A DNA stretch of 64,000 nt from Gammaproteobacteria bacterium (GCA_004357385.1 SMWF01000060.1:1-64000), one strand, 5' to 3'. Shown: positions 1 through 8,290, counted from the first letter of the stretch. Translations and numbers: made by a program. The notes: generated from the sequence alone by a model not told the origin.

Positions 1-2
1 CC

Positions 3-203
3 GCGGATGCGAAACGCCAGCGCATTGCTCGACAACGCCGCAGCGTTTCCCGGGCGGCGGAGCGCCGCAAGCGCTGTGAGGGCGCAGTGTCGCGGGCCGG
101 CGCGCTGCGCGTGCAAAAGCGTCGCGGCTACGCTGCGAAGGATGCGCGACGATTGGACGCGGAACAGGCCAGGCTCGAATCCATCATCGACGCCGATTGC
201 TAG
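3..203 (+). CDS. C-terminal fragment of an unidentified basic protein (5' end outside window)
   Basis: The frame is open from the left edge of the window to a TAG at 201-203 and gives about 66 residues. The fragment is very rich in Arg and Ala, is predicted mostly helical or coiled, and ends ...ARLESIIDADC. It holds two cysteines, and a Tyr-containing basic stretch sits in the middle. I do not recognise a family. It is supported as real by the perfect palindrome that starts on its stop codon and by the convergent MaoC-type gene beginning to the right. With no upstream sequence, a chance open frame in GC-rich DNA cannot be excluded. Confidence 0.5.
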   Translation, partial: ADAKRQRIARQRRSVSRAAERRKRCEGAVSRAGALRVQKRRGYAAKDARRLDAEQARLESIIDADC

Positions 204-228
204 GGAGCCTCTTGATCAGAGGCTCCCT
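202..228. terminator. Perfect 11-bp hairpin between convergent genes
   Basis: Arms AGGGAGCCTCT (202-212) and AGAGGCTCCCT (218-228) pair perfectly around TGATC. The hairpin overlaps both the TAG of the rightward fragment and the stop codon of the leftward MaoC-type gene. It therefore fits a shared bidirectional terminator. There is no strong T-run on either side, so the termination role is inferred from position and symmetry. Confidence 0.6.
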
Positions 229-631
229 AACTCAGTCGCACCGTCGCTTCACCCTCCAGGGGTGGCTCTGTGCCTTCGCGTTCCAGCCAGACCCGGCAGT
301 CGGCCAGCCGCTCGCCCGCCTCTTCGCGAATGTCAGTGACCTCGCCCTTGGCGACGATGTAGTCGCCATCGAGTATCACCATCGGAAAGCGCATGACGAG
401 CCGGGCCAGGCTGGTCGGACCGGCCCAGGCATGGATCATGTTGACCATGTAGCTCAGGCCCAGCGGGCCCTGGTTGATGGTGTGGTCGCCGAAGCCCATG
501 GACTTGCAGGTCGCCCGGTCCCAGTGAACCGGATTGGGATCCCGCAGGATCGCGGCCATGGTTCGCATGCGCTCGGGTCGCACGCTCTCCATCACCCAGT
601 CGGGAATCTGATCGCCTACTTCAACCTTCAC
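227..631 (-). CDS. MaoC-like (hot-dog fold) dehydratase, C-terminal-type subunit
   Basis: 134-residue protein with a GTG start at 629-631. That start overlaps the stop of the preceding gene (GTGA), has GGGAGG upstream, and implies translational coupling. The sequence shows a hot-dog hydratase pattern: DPNPVHWD near residues 26-33, then GFGDHTINQGPLGLSYM, the segment that carries the catalytic Asp/His in MaoC and R-hydratases. With the upstream FAS1-type subunit it probably forms a two-gene heteromeric enoyl-CoA hydratase. In actinobacteria and proteobacteria such pairs hydrate unusual acyl-CoAs, including steroid side-chain intermediates. The substrate here is unknown. A second pair of the same architecture lies at 40616-41478. 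Confidence 0.85.
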   Translation of the reverse strand: MKVEVGDQIPDWVMESVRPERMRTMAAILRDPNPVHWDRATCKSMGFGDHTINQGPLGLSYMVNMIHAWAGPTSLARLVMRFPMVILDGDYIVAKGEVTDIREEAGERLADCRVWLEREGTEPPLEGEATVRLS

Positions 632-1080
632 AGTGTCGACCTCCCGTAGGTCCAGGTAATGGTACAGCGCGCGGCCAGGTCGCCCCCCGGCTCTGCGACC
701 TCGAAACAGAATTGGATTCGATCGAAAGTCCGTTTCCCTTCGCGACGCCGATCGGCTTCGGTCACCTGGGCGGTAATCTGGTAGGTGATGTCCTCGTGGA
801 GCATCTTCGGCATCTCCCAGACGTAGCTCTCGATGCCGATGGAGGAATCCGATTCCGCCTGACCCAGGGCGAACATCTCGGCGATGGACGTGTTCGCGCC
901 GAGGATAGGGACATGGAACAACGCGATCGGGTGGACCATGCCGTCGGGCAGCAGCTCGCCGCCGGTGCATTCGGTGAGCAGGAAGTTCTCCCAATGCTCG
1001 ATGGTGTACTCCCCACCAGGAAACTCATACCCGACGAGTGATTCGATCTCCGCCTCAGTAGGCACGCGAGCTGTATTCAT
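628..1080 (-). CDS. MaoC-like N-terminal (FAS1-type dehydratase) subunit
   Basis: 150 residues; ATG at 1078-1080 with GAGGA a few bases upstream. The protein has the extended N-terminal hot-dog layout (VGYEFPGGEYTIE, then a long hydrophobic helix region and GIESYVWEMPKMLHEDI). This is seen in the non-catalytic or structural partner of two-subunit MaoC hydratases. It ends TYGRSTL, with the stop overlapping the GTG of the next gene. Its 5' end faces the rightward luciferase-like operon across about 75 bases, so the gap probably carries divergent promoters. The specific acyl-CoA substrate cannot be read from sequence. Confidence 0.8.
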   Translation of the reverse strand: MNTARVPTEAEIESLVGYEFPGGEYTIEHWENFLLTECTGGELLPDGMVHPIALFHVPILGANTSIAEMFALGQAESDSSIGIESYVWEMPKMLHEDITYQITAQVTEADRRREGKRTFDRIQFCFEVAEPGGDLAARCTITWTYGRSTL

Positions 1081-1154
1081 TGGGTCCTCGGGTTGTATTC
1101 CGTATGGATGAGCACGGTATAGTAAAGCGCATAGCGGGATCTGAGGTAGTGCGG

Positions 1155-2324
1155 GTGAAGTTTGGGATCTTCTTCGAGTTGTCGACGCCGCGGCCATTCG
1201 GTCGCGAGGTCGAGGCATTGGTCTATCACAACGCGTTGGCCCAATGCCGACTTGCAGATGAACTGGGATTCGATCACGTCTGGGCCGTGGAACATCACTT
1301 TCTGGAGGAGTACTCCCACTGCTCGGCGCCGGAGGTGTTTCTGGCCGCGGTGGCCGCACAGACGCGCCGGGTGCGGATCGGTCATGGGGCCGTCGTGTGC
1401 GTCCCGGAAATGAATCATCCGATCCGGGTCGCGGAGCGCGCGGCGGCATTGGACATCATCTCCAACGGGCGGCTCGAGTTCGGAACCGCGCGCTCGTCCA
1501 CGTGGACGGAGTTGGGCGGCTTCGAAGTCAACCCGGATGACACCAAGAAGACCTGGGACGAGTTCGTGCGCGTTTTGCCGAAGATGTGGACCAGCGACGA
1601 GTTCGAGTGGCAGGGCAAGGCGTTCTCGATGCCGGCACGTAACGTGCTGCCGAAACCGTACCAGGATCCGCACCCGCCGATGTGGGTCACCGTGACCACC
1701 CCGGGAACGGAACTCGATGCTGCGGATCGCGGCCTCGGTTCGCTGGGCGTTTCGGCGGCCGGCTACGAGGAGCAGGAACGCCGCACCAAGGAGTATCACC
1801 GGCGCATTCAAGTCTGCGAACCGGTCGGCGGCGTGATCAACGACCAGGTGCACACCATGAACTTCCTGTACTGCCACGAGGACTATCGGCAGGCGCGAGA
1901 TCGGGGTGTGCCCATGATCAATGCCTTCAATGTGGCCAATACGCATCTGTACTGGACCCGTGAAGCCTATCCCACGCGCGCCTATCAGACGCTGGGCAAT
2001 GTGGGTGCCGGGATGAAAGCCAAGAAAACGGCACCCGACGATCCAAGTGTCGCCAAGGGCCTGCCCGAAGGTGTCGGCATCGGTGACCCGGAGCACCTGA
2101 TTGCGATCATCAAGCGCTGGGAGTCGATCGGCGTCACAGGCATCAACTTCCTGCTCAATGCCATGGAGATGGTCCCCCAGGAGCAGGTGCTGGAAAGCAT
2201 GCGTTTGTTTGCGCGGGAGGTGATGCCGAAGTTTCGCTCGGCCGAGGAAGCTGCCGCGCCGGTCTACAGTCCGGCGGCGGTTCCGTCGATTCCAGCGCTG
2301 CCGTCGACTGCGGAGGTGGCTTGA
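1155..2324 (+). CDS. Luciferase-like (LLM class) flavin-dependent oxidoreductase
   Basis: 389 residues from a GTG at 1155, with TGAGGT ending 7 bases upstream; a second GTG at 1149 is possible. The N-terminus MKFGIFFEL and the segments LADELGFDHVWAVEHH, GHGAVV and LDIISNGRLEFGTARS are typical of bacterial luciferase-fold TIM barrels that use reduced FMN or F420. It is the first gene of a tightly packed operon with an ADC-fold protein, a TauD dioxygenase, a CYP153-like P450 and a selenoprotein candidate. Its stop TGA overlaps the next ATG (TGATG). A monooxygenase role on a hydrophobic substrate is inferred from the operon, not shown by the sequence. It differs clearly from the two paralogues at 20.6 and 58.0 kb. 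Confidence 0.88.
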   Translation: MKFGIFFELSTPRPFGREVEALVYHNALAQCRLADELGFDHVWAVEHHFLEEYSHCSAPEVFLAAVAAQTRRVRIGHGAVVCVPEMNHPIRVAERAAALDIISNGRLEFGTARSSTWTELGGFEVNPDDTKKTWDEFVRVLPKMWTSDEFEWQGKAFSMPARNVLPKPYQDPHPPMWVTVTTPGTELDAADRGLGSLGVSAAGYEEQERRTKEYHRRIQVCEPVGGVINDQVHTMNFLYCHEDYRQARDRGVPMINAFNVANTHLYWTREAYPTRAYQTLGNVGAGMKAKKTAPDDPSVAKGLPEGVGIGDPEHLIAIIKRWESIGVTGINFLLNAMEMVPQEQVLESMRLFAREVMPKFRSAEEAAAPVYSPAAVPSIPALPSTAEVA

Positions 2325-3061
2325 TGCTGGTTGGCACCGCGGACCTCGACCAGCTGGTGCAGACAGCGGCGACCATCGACGCATTCCCGGTCGAGCCGCT
2401 GAATCTGGCGGACGTCCTCTGCCTGCAACTGACTGCGGAAATGCATAATCAGGCGCGCGAGGCGGTGCTGCCGCCCAGCCTGCACCCCACTGTGCCCGCG
2501 ATCCTGGGCTTGCAGGTTTGGCAAGTGGGTGAGAGCCCGTGGGGCGCGTTCGCCATGGCCGTTGCACGGGTAGCGTGCCGGTCCGGAGTGCGTGCGCGCG
2601 GCTATACGACCGCGGCTTTCGTTTCAACGGCCGCGGCGACCGAAGGGCTGCGATCGATGCTTGGGTTTCCAGCCGTGCAGGGCGATGTCACCATTCGGCA
2701 CAGCTACGACGGGACGCGAGCAAGCGTTGATTGGCAGGGCGCACGAATACTGGAGGTGGTCGGCCTGGACCCGGAACCGCTCGGCGCGGCGGACGTGCAG
2801 TACACCGGCACGTTGAATCTGGCGCACACGCCCAACGGATTGCGGTTGGTTCAGGTGGAAGCACATCATCAGGTTAACCGGGTCGAGCGCCTGACCGCCC
2901 GGCTCGACACGTTCGACGCATCGGCGTGGGGCAACCCGTTGCTGGATCCCTATCGGGTCGTGTCCTGTTCGGTGGCGTTGGAGGAGGTCACGTTCGCGCC
3001 GGTCCGCTTCGTCTGCAAGCCGGATGAACTCGCCTTCACCGGGACGGAGGCTGTCGCATGA
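2324..3061 (+). CDS. Acetoacetate-decarboxylase-fold protein, apparently lacking the Schiff-base lysine
   Basis: 245 residues; ATG at 2324 overlaps the previous TGA and follows GGAGG at 2312. The blocks LPPSLHPTVPAILGLQVW, SPWGAFAMAVARVACRSGVR and GFPAVQGDVTIRHSYDG resemble the ADC-like family. In true acetoacetate decarboxylases the segment after GFP carries the lysine that forms the Schiff base. Here it reads GFPAVQG with no lysine, so simple acetoacetate decarboxylation is unlikely. ADC-fold homologues can act as other lyases, hydratases or binding proteins. Overlap with both neighbours (ATGA at the 3' end) indicates co-translation with the flavoenzyme and the dioxygenase. Function unknown. 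Confidence 0.7.
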   Translation: MLVGTADLDQLVQTAATIDAFPVEPLNLADVLCLQLTAEMHNQAREAVLPPSLHPTVPAILGLQVWQVGESPWGAFAMAVARVACRSGVRARGYTTAAFVSTAAATEGLRSMLGFPAVQGDVTIRHSYDGTRASVDWQGARILEVVGLDPEPLGAADVQYTGTLNLAHTPNGLRLVQVEAHHQVNRVERLTARLDTFDASAWGNPLLDPYRVVSCSVALEEVTFAPVRFVCKPDELAFTGTEAVA

Positions 3062-3969
3062 CCATGCCCGGGGCCACGTTCCAGTACGAACAAATCGCAG
3101 TGCGGGCCAGTGGAGCTGTCGGGGCTGAGGTCTGTGAGGTTGATCTGAGCAAGCTGACCGATGCAATGGTCGCGGAGTTGCACCGCGCCCGCGGCGACCA
3201 CGGCGTGCTGTTCTTTCGCGATCAGGTGCTCAGCGAGGCCGATCACATCGCTGTGGCGGAGCGATTCGGCACCATCAACGTCAACCGGTTCTTCACCGCC
3301 GTGGATGGCTTCCCCCAGATCGCAGAGGTACGCAAGGAGGCCGAGCAGACGGCGAACATCGGGGGTGGCTGGCATACCGATCATTCCTACGATGAAATTC
3401 CGGCCATGGGCTCGATCCTCTATGCCCGTGAAGTTCCCGAGGTTGGCGGCGATACGCTGTTTGCCAGCATGTACGCGGCCTACGATTCATTGTCGGAGGG
3501 GATGAGATCCATGCTGTGCAGCCTCAATGCGGTGCACTCCTCGCGGCATGTGTTCGGAGCGCGCGCCGAACGCCCGGCTGAGCTCTCGGCGCGTCTCGGC
3601 AATCAGGCGGCCGCAACCCAGGACGCGGTGCATCCGATGGTGATTCGACATCCGGTGTCCGGACGGCCTGCGCTGTACGTCAATCCGGGTTTCACGCTGC
3701 GCATCGAAGGGTGGACGCCGGCGGAATCGGCCCCGGTGTTGGCGTTCCTCTACGCACACGCGTCGCGGCCCGAGCACACGTACCGGTTTCACTGGATGCC
3801 GGGCTCGGTAGCTTTCTGGGATAACCGGGCCACCTGGCACTATGCGGTGAACGACTATCATGGCGAGCGTCGTCTGATGCATCGCATTACGCTGGAGGGG
3901 GATGCCCTCTCGGCCGCCGTACCCGGTGGCGGCGCACCCAGTAGAGCGGTACACGCAGTAGGAGGTTGA
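3058..3969 (+). CDS. TauD/TfdA-family Fe(II)/2-oxoglutarate dioxygenase
   Basis: 303 residues; ATG overlaps the preceding stop (ATGA). The iron-binding HxD is visible in GGGWHTDHSYDE (about residue 102-110) and the distal His in FWDNRATWHYAVND (about residue 262). The 2-oxoglutarate-binding Arg is likely the R of HGERRLMHRITLEG. Length and motif spacing are normal for TauD/TfdA enzymes, which hydroxylate small acids such as taurine, alpha-ketoacids or 2,4-D and can cleave C-S, C-O or C-N bonds. The substrate is unknown. The gene sits between an ADC-fold protein and a CYP153-like P450, so it may act on a product of the same oxidation pathway. Confidence 0.9.
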   Translation: MTMPGATFQYEQIAVRASGAVGAEVCEVDLSKLTDAMVAELHRARGDHGVLFFRDQVLSEADHIAVAERFGTINVNRFFTAVDGFPQIAEVRKEAEQTANIGGGWHTDHSYDEIPAMGSILYAREVPEVGGDTLFASMYAAYDSLSEGMRSMLCSLNAVHSSRHVFGARAERPAELSARLGNQAAATQDAVHPMVIRHPVSGRPALYVNPGFTLRIEGWTPAESAPVLAFLYAHASRPEHTYRFHWMPGSVAFWDNRATWHYAVNDYHGERRLMHRITLEGDALSAAVPGGGAPSRAVHAVGG

Positions 3970-3970
3970 C

Positions 3971-5221
3971 ATGGATTTAGGCAACGCAACACGACTCGCC
4001 GAAGCCCGGGACCGGGCGTACTCGCTGCCGCTGGAGCGATTCGACGTCAGCGATGCGAGCCTATTTTCGAGCGATACGTTGTGGCCATACTTCGAGCGAC
4101 TGCGCGCTGAAGCGCCCGTGCACTACTGCGCCGAGAGCCACTTCGGCCCCTACTGGTCGTTGAGCCGGTTCGAAGACATCAAGCGCGTCGATTCGGATCA
4201 CGTGCGATTCTCTTCAGACCGCAGCATCACGATCAACGATGAGACGCAGGATTTCGAGACGCCGATGTTCATCGCCATGGACCGGCCCAAGCACCCCCAG
4301 CAGCGCAAAGTAGTCAGTCCGGCCGTGGCGCCGCGCAATCTCGTCAGGATGGAAGACACGATTCGTGGCCGGGTGGCGCGAATTCTGGACGATCTCCCAG
4401 TGGGCGAAACCATCAACTGGGTCGAGCGCGTGTCGATCGAACTCACCACCCAGATGTTGACCACATTGTTCGACTTTCCTTTCGAACAACGCCATCGCCT
4501 GACGCGCTGGTCCGACGTGGCGAGCGGCGGTCCGCGCACGGGCGTTGTGGAGTCGCATGAGCAGCGCAAGCGGGAGCTGCTCGAGTGCCTGGAAGTCTTC
4601 ACCGGGCTCTGGAACGAGCGCGTCAACCAGGAACCGGGCCCGGACCTGATCTCGATGCTGGCGCATGGCGAATCGACCCGGAACATGCCACCCATGGAAT
4701 ACCTCGGCAACGTGTTGCTGCTGATCATTGGCGGCAACGACACCACTCGCAACTCAATCACCGGCGGCGTGCTGGCGCTTAATCAGTTTCCGGATCAATA
4801 CCAGAAACTGCGGGACCGACCGTCGTTGATCCCGAACATGGTCTCGGAGATCATCCGCTGGCAGACCCCCGTTGCGCACATGCGCCGAACCGCGCTGGAA
4901 GACGTCGAGATTCAGGGTCAGCAGATCCGTAAAGGCGACAAAGTGGTGATGTGGTACGTCTCCGGAAATCGCGACCCCGATGAGTTCGAGCGTCCGGACG
5001 AGTTGATTATCGACCGTCCCAATGCCCGGCACCATCTGTCGTTCGGCTATGGCGTGCACCGGTGTATGGGCAATCGGCTGGCGGAAATGCAACTCAGAAT
5101 CGTGTGGGAGGAAATCCTCGAACGATTCGACCGGGTCGAAGTGGTTGGGGAGCCCGTGCGCATCAACACCAACCTGCTACGCGCCTATTCGGAACTACCG
5201 GTGCGCCTGCACCGCAGATAG
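3971..5221 (+). CDS. Cytochrome P450, CYP153-like (terminal alkane/fatty-chain hydroxylase family)
   Basis: 416 residues; ATG preceded by AGGAGG. The I-helix motif is GGNDTTRN (about residue 254), ExxR is EIIRW (about 296), and the haem loop is FGYGVHRCMGNRLAEMQLRI with the thiolate at Cys365. The unbroken HRCMGNRLAEMQLRI run, IAMDRPKHPQQRKVVSP, and the C-terminal SELPVRL are characteristic of CYP153 enzymes. These hydroxylate the terminal carbon of n-alkanes, fatty acids and some terpenes. No ferredoxin or ferredoxin reductase is adjacent; a 2Fe-2S ferredoxin lies at 42.2 kb. The gene is followed after 8 bases by a thioredoxin-fold selenoprotein candidate. Substrate assignment is by family only. 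Confidence 0.9.
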   Translation: MDLGNATRLAEARDRAYSLPLERFDVSDASLFSSDTLWPYFERLRAEAPVHYCAESHFGPYWSLSRFEDIKRVDSDHVRFSSDRSITINDETQDFETPMFIAMDRPKHPQQRKVVSPAVAPRNLVRMEDTIRGRVARILDDLPVGETINWVERVSIELTTQMLTTLFDFPFEQRHRLTRWSDVASGGPRTGVVESHEQRKRELLECLEVFTGLWNERVNQEPGPDLISMLAHGESTRNMPPMEYLGNVLLLIIGGNDTTRNSITGGVLALNQFPDQYQKLRDRPSLIPNMVSEIIRWQTPVAHMRRTALEDVEIQGQQIRKGDKVVMWYVSGNRDPDEFERPDELIIDRPNARHHLSFGYGVHRCMGNRLAEMQLRIVWEEILERFDRVEVVGEPVRINTNLLRAYSELPVRLHRR

Positions 5222-5229
5222 GAGGCCAC

Positions 5230-5571
5230 ATGACCAAGCGCGTCGATTGGTACTACTACCGCAATGGCTGAACCAGCTGCAATCGAGCATCCAAGTTTTT
5301 GGAGGCAGGTCACATCGAAGCTACGGAGAGGGTGCCGGCCAGCAGGAAGCTGCAGGCGGCCGATGCCCGCGCGCTGCTGAAGTCGGCCACGACGCTGAGG
5401 GTTGCGAAAGGCAAGAAGATCCGTGAGTTCACGGTGGCGGACAAGGTGTCGAAGGATGCCGTAGACGCCATGCTCGGACCCACGGGCAACCTGAGGGCGC
5501 CCACCGCGCGAGTCGGTAAAACGATACTCGTCGGGTTCAACGACGAGCTTTACCAAGGCGTATTCGGCTAG
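5230..5571 (+). CDS. Candidate selenoprotein: ArsC/Spx-like thioredoxin-fold protein with U-x-x-C motif (in-frame TGA at 5269-5271)
   Basis: An ATG at 5230 with AGGAGG just upstream opens a frame that meets TGA at codon 14 and then stays open to TAG at 5569-5571. Read through, it gives 113 residues beginning MTKRVDWYYYRNG-U-TSCNRA. The TGA falls exactly where the first cysteine of a redox CxxC would be, giving Sec14-x-x-Cys17. The rest resembles ArsC/Spx-type thioredoxin-fold proteins: FLEAGHIEATER after the active site, a cis-Pro-like RAPT near residue 97, and VGFNDELY near the end. A hairpin fitting a bacterial SECIS follows the TGA. It is the last gene of the CYP153 operon, so a peroxide- or thiol-linked repair or regulatory role during oxidation is possible. 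Without recoding, the product would be a 13-residue peptide. Activity on arsenate is not implied. Confidence 0.8.
5287..5306 (+). promoter_or_regulatory. Putative bacterial SECIS hairpin
   Basis: The RNA GCAUCCAA / GUUU / UUGGAGGC folds into an eight-position stem with one A-G mismatch. The four-base apical loop starts with G at 5295, 23 nt after the in-frame TGA. This matches the known bSECIS layout: a stem-loop inside the coding region just downstream of UGA, with G among the first two loop bases and a spacing of roughly 16-37 nt. It would recruit SelB with Sec-tRNA. Confidence 0.7.
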
Positions 5572-6746
5572 GCCCTCAACACACCGTCTGCAATCAGGGC
5601 TGTGATGTCGCCCTCCGGGTAGCCGTGCTCACTGAGGATCTCGCGGCCGTGCTCGCCGAGTCGCGGCGCCAGCGGCTCAGTGTTGGTCGGGGTGCGATCG
5701 AACTGTGCCGCTGAGCGCGGTTGGCGTACCCGGCCGAGCCCGGGGTGGTCATACTCGAACAGCAGCGCGTTGACTTTAACCTGCTCCTGCTCGATCACCT
5801 GGGGCCGGGTGAGCACCGGGGCGCACGGTACGCTGCGACTGTCCAGACGTTCCAGCCAGTAGGCGCTCGGTTTCGTTTTCAGGACCTCGGCGGTCATTTC
5901 GAGGCGCACGGGCGCGTTACGGATCCGGGTCGATGCGGTGCTGAACCGATCGTCATCGAGCCACTCCGGCTTTTCCAGTGCGTCACACATCCCCTGCCAC
6001 TCCTTGTCGCTGATGGCGCCCGCAGTGATGTAGCCATCCTGGGTCTCGAAAATCAGATCCCGGGTTCGCTGTCCGGTCTTCACGTTGGCCTCGTTGCCGA
6101 CCATGGTCAGTCCGCCCAGCGCCTCCGGCCAGAGGAAGGCAATCATGGCGTCCAGCATGGCAACCCTGATGTGCTGACCTTCGCCGCTGCGTTCCCGCTC
6201 CAGCAACCCGGCGGTAATCGCCTGAGCGACCGTCAACCCGGTCGTCTTGTCGGGAATGACGGTGCGCACAAGACGTGGCCGGTCGTTTTCGTTGGCGGCC
6301 TGCATGTCTGCCAGGCCCGAAAGGGCCTGGATCACGGGGTCGTAAACTCGTTTGTGGGCGTAGGGGCCTTTCTCGCCGAAGCCGCTGACGGACACATACA
6401 GCAACCTGGGATTGATCTTTCGAATCACGTCCGGCCCCAGCCCCATCCCTTCGATGGCGCCGGGTCGGAAGTTCTGAACGAACACGTCGGTGTCCCGGGC
6501 CAAGCGTTTGACCACGTCAATCCCGGCCGCGCTCTTCAGATCCAGCGCGATCGAGCGCTTGCCTCGATTGACCGTCAGGAAACCGGGCCCCAGTTCGGCG
6601 CCGCTCATCGCCCGGATGATGTCACCTGCGAGGGGCTCGACCTTGATGACATCGGCGCCCTGGTCGGCCAGAAGTGCGGTGGCGACCGGTCCGGAAAGCA
6701 CCCGCGACATATCGAGGATTCGGAAGCCTGACAGGGGTCCGCTCAT
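5568..6746 (-). CDS. CaiB/BaiF family CoA-transferase (type III)
   Basis: 392 residues. The N-terminal SGFRILDMSRVLSGPVATALLADQGADVIKVEPL and the GDIIR and FLTVNRGKRSIALDLKS blocks are classic type III CoA-transferase features. The catalytic Asp is expected in KRVYDPVIQALSG (about residue 137). These enzymes move CoA between carboxylic acids, as in formyl-CoA, carnitine-CoA and alpha-methylacyl-CoA racemase relatives. The stop overlaps that of the convergent selenoprotein candidate by a few bases. The ATG overlaps the stop of the upstream wax ester synthase gene, so the two are translationally coupled. It probably activates a carboxylic acid from a breakdown pathway; the acid is unknown. Confidence 0.9.
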   Translation of the reverse strand: MSGPLSGFRILDMSRVLSGPVATALLADQGADVIKVEPLAGDIIRAMSGAELGPGFLTVNRGKRSIALDLKSAAGIDVVKRLARDTDVFVQNFRPGAIEGMGLGPDVIRKINPRLLYVSVSGFGEKGPYAHKRVYDPVIQALSGLADMQAANENDRPRLVRTVIPDKTTGLTVAQAITAGLLERERSGEGQHIRVAMLDAMIAFLWPEALGGLTMVGNEANVKTGQRTRDLIFETQDGYITAGAISDKEWQGMCDALEKPEWLDDDRFSTASTRIRNAPVRLEMTAEVLKTKPSAYWLERLDSRSVPCAPVLTRPQVIEQEQVKVNALLFEYDHPGLGRVRQPRSAAQFDRTPTNTEPLAPRLGEHGREILSEHGYPEGDITALIADGVLRA

Positions 6747-8179
6747 GGCTCATCTCCTGACTCTTGCGGCTCCAGCAGGGTGCGCATCTCGTCGTAGGCT
6801 TCCTGCACGCAGCTTTCCATGAACTCGGGATCGGGCAGCATCTCGCGGCAGGCGGTGAACGAGACCATGATCTCGCCGTTGTAGCTGCCGACGGGAAACA
6901 TCAGGCCAACGCCGTCGGTCAGCGGCGCGAAGCCGAGCATGGTCTGTAGTTCGGCGCCCATGGAGTAGAGGGGAACCTGAGGCCCTGGAACATTGGTGAT
7001 GGTGACGTTGAAGGTGGGGTTCTGCTGGTTGGCCAAGCCCATCTGGGAGGCGTAGCGGGTACCCATGACCATCAGCGAGCCGGGGATGAACTGCATGGCG
7101 TCGGTCATCTGGCGCGCGCCGATGGCATTGGCGAGCGCCTTGGACTGGGTCGAGCTGGCGTGCACGTGCTGCAATCGTTGCAGCGGATCTTCAATGTGGC
7201 TGCCCACCGAGATCAACATGGCGGCGACTTTGTTGCCGAAGCTGCCCTGCTCGGTGTCCGAGCGGACGTTGATGGGTGCCATGGCGACCAGCGAATCCGT
7301 GGGCAGTTCCTGTTTGGCATCAAGGTAGCGGCGCAACGCGCCGCCGCAGACGGCAACCATCGCGTCGTTGACCGTCGCACCCTCGACCCGTTTCCGCCAG
7401 GCGCGGACCTCGTCAAGTGGGAAGCGCCGAAAGCCGATCACGCGGTGGCCGGTGATGACGCGGTTGAAACGCGTTTTCGGGACGGGCGCGACGGGTTGTG
7501 GGGGGCGGTTGGCCATCGTCTGCCAGAACCTACGCGCGGCGGGTATGGATTGGGTCAGCGCTTCGGCCATCTGCAGGGGCTTGGTGATGCTGTTGCCGAA
7601 GCTGCGCGCCATCAACTCCAGAGGTTGGGGGTCATCTTCGCCCCGCCAGGGAGTTTCCGGTGCTGGCACGGGTTGAGGCTCTGGCGTTAGGTCGTGCATC
7701 AGTTCGGCCAGCGCCACCGTCGAGGCACCGTCGATGGCGCAGTGGTGGGTTTTGGCGATTACGGCGAAGCAGTTGTCAGGCAATCCGTCGAGCTTCCCCA
7801 GGCCTTCGACGTAATACATCTCCCAGGGCGGCTTGGACATGTCCAGCGGTCGAGCCATGATGCGCGCGCCCAGGATGTACAACTGCCGCCAGTCACCGGG
7901 TTGGGGCAACCCGATGTGACGGATGTGATACTCCAGATCAAAGGTTTTGTCTTCGACCCAGTAAGGATGGTCCAGATCCATGGGCACGCGGACCACCTTG
8001 CGGCGCATGGTTCCAGACAGGTGAATGCGCTCCGCGTTGGACGCGAGGATGTCCGTGAAGCGCAGATAACCCCCAGGCACCTGGGCCTGGTCGTAGATCG
8101 ACAGCGTCGCCACGTGCATTGGCGCGTTCGGTGTCTCGGAGTACAGAAACGATGCGTCCTGGCCCGTCAGTTGTTCCAT
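6743..8179 (-). CDS. Wax ester synthase / diacylglycerol acyltransferase (WS/DGAT)
   Basis: 478 residues beginning MEQLTGQDASFLY, a usual N-terminus of bacterial WS/DGAT proteins. The catalytic HHxxxDG is present as THHCAIDGAS (about residue 144). PLDMSKPPWEMYYVEGL and the C-terminal NVPGPQVPLYSMGAELQTM are also family landmarks. These enzymes esterify acyl-CoA with long-chain alcohols or diacylglycerol to make storage lipid at the inner membrane. The gene is followed by the overlapping CoA-transferase. It is divergent from the SDR at 8291 across about 110 bases, where promoters are expected. Together they suggest storage of surplus acyl chains from lipid or hydrocarbon breakdown. Confidence 0.92.
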   Translation of the reverse strand: MEQLTGQDASFLYSETPNAPMHVATLSIYDQAQVPGGYLRFTDILASNAERIHLSGTMRRKVVRVPMDLDHPYWVEDKTFDLEYHIRHIGLPQPGDWRQLYILGARIMARPLDMSKPPWEMYYVEGLGKLDGLPDNCFAVIAKTHHCAIDGASTVALAELMHDLTPEPQPVPAPETPWRGEDDPQPLELMARSFGNSITKPLQMAEALTQSIPAARRFWQTMANRPPQPVAPVPKTRFNRVITGHRVIGFRRFPLDEVRAWRKRVEGATVNDAMVAVCGGALRRYLDAKQELPTDSLVAMAPINVRSDTEQGSFGNKVAAMLISVGSHIEDPLQRLQHVHASSTQSKALANAIGARQMTDAMQFIPGSLMVMGTRYASQMGLANQQNPTFNVTITNVPGPQVPLYSMGAELQTMLGFAPLTDGVGLMFPVGSYNGEIMVSFTACREMLPDPEFMESCVQEAYDEMRTLLEPQESGDEP

Positions 8180-8290
8180 GCCTTCCTCCCGGCGAGTCTC
8201 AGGTTATAGCCCGATTGGCGCGCGTTTGCGAGTTGGCGAACGAGCGCGTAACGGTTAGATTCCCCCGATCTCCCGGGGAGGGTCTCGACG

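Noticed and set aside
1077-2627. Long leftward open frame of about 516 codons opposite the first luciferase-like gene
   Set aside because: It covers known genes on the other strand, is Arg/Pro/His-rich without any family similarity, and is typical antisense openness in GC-rich DNA.
5299-5571. Independent gene starting with TTG at 5299
   Set aside because: It lacks a ribosome site and begins in the hairpin. The upstream ATG with AGGAGG in the same frame gives a complete thioredoxin-like domain.
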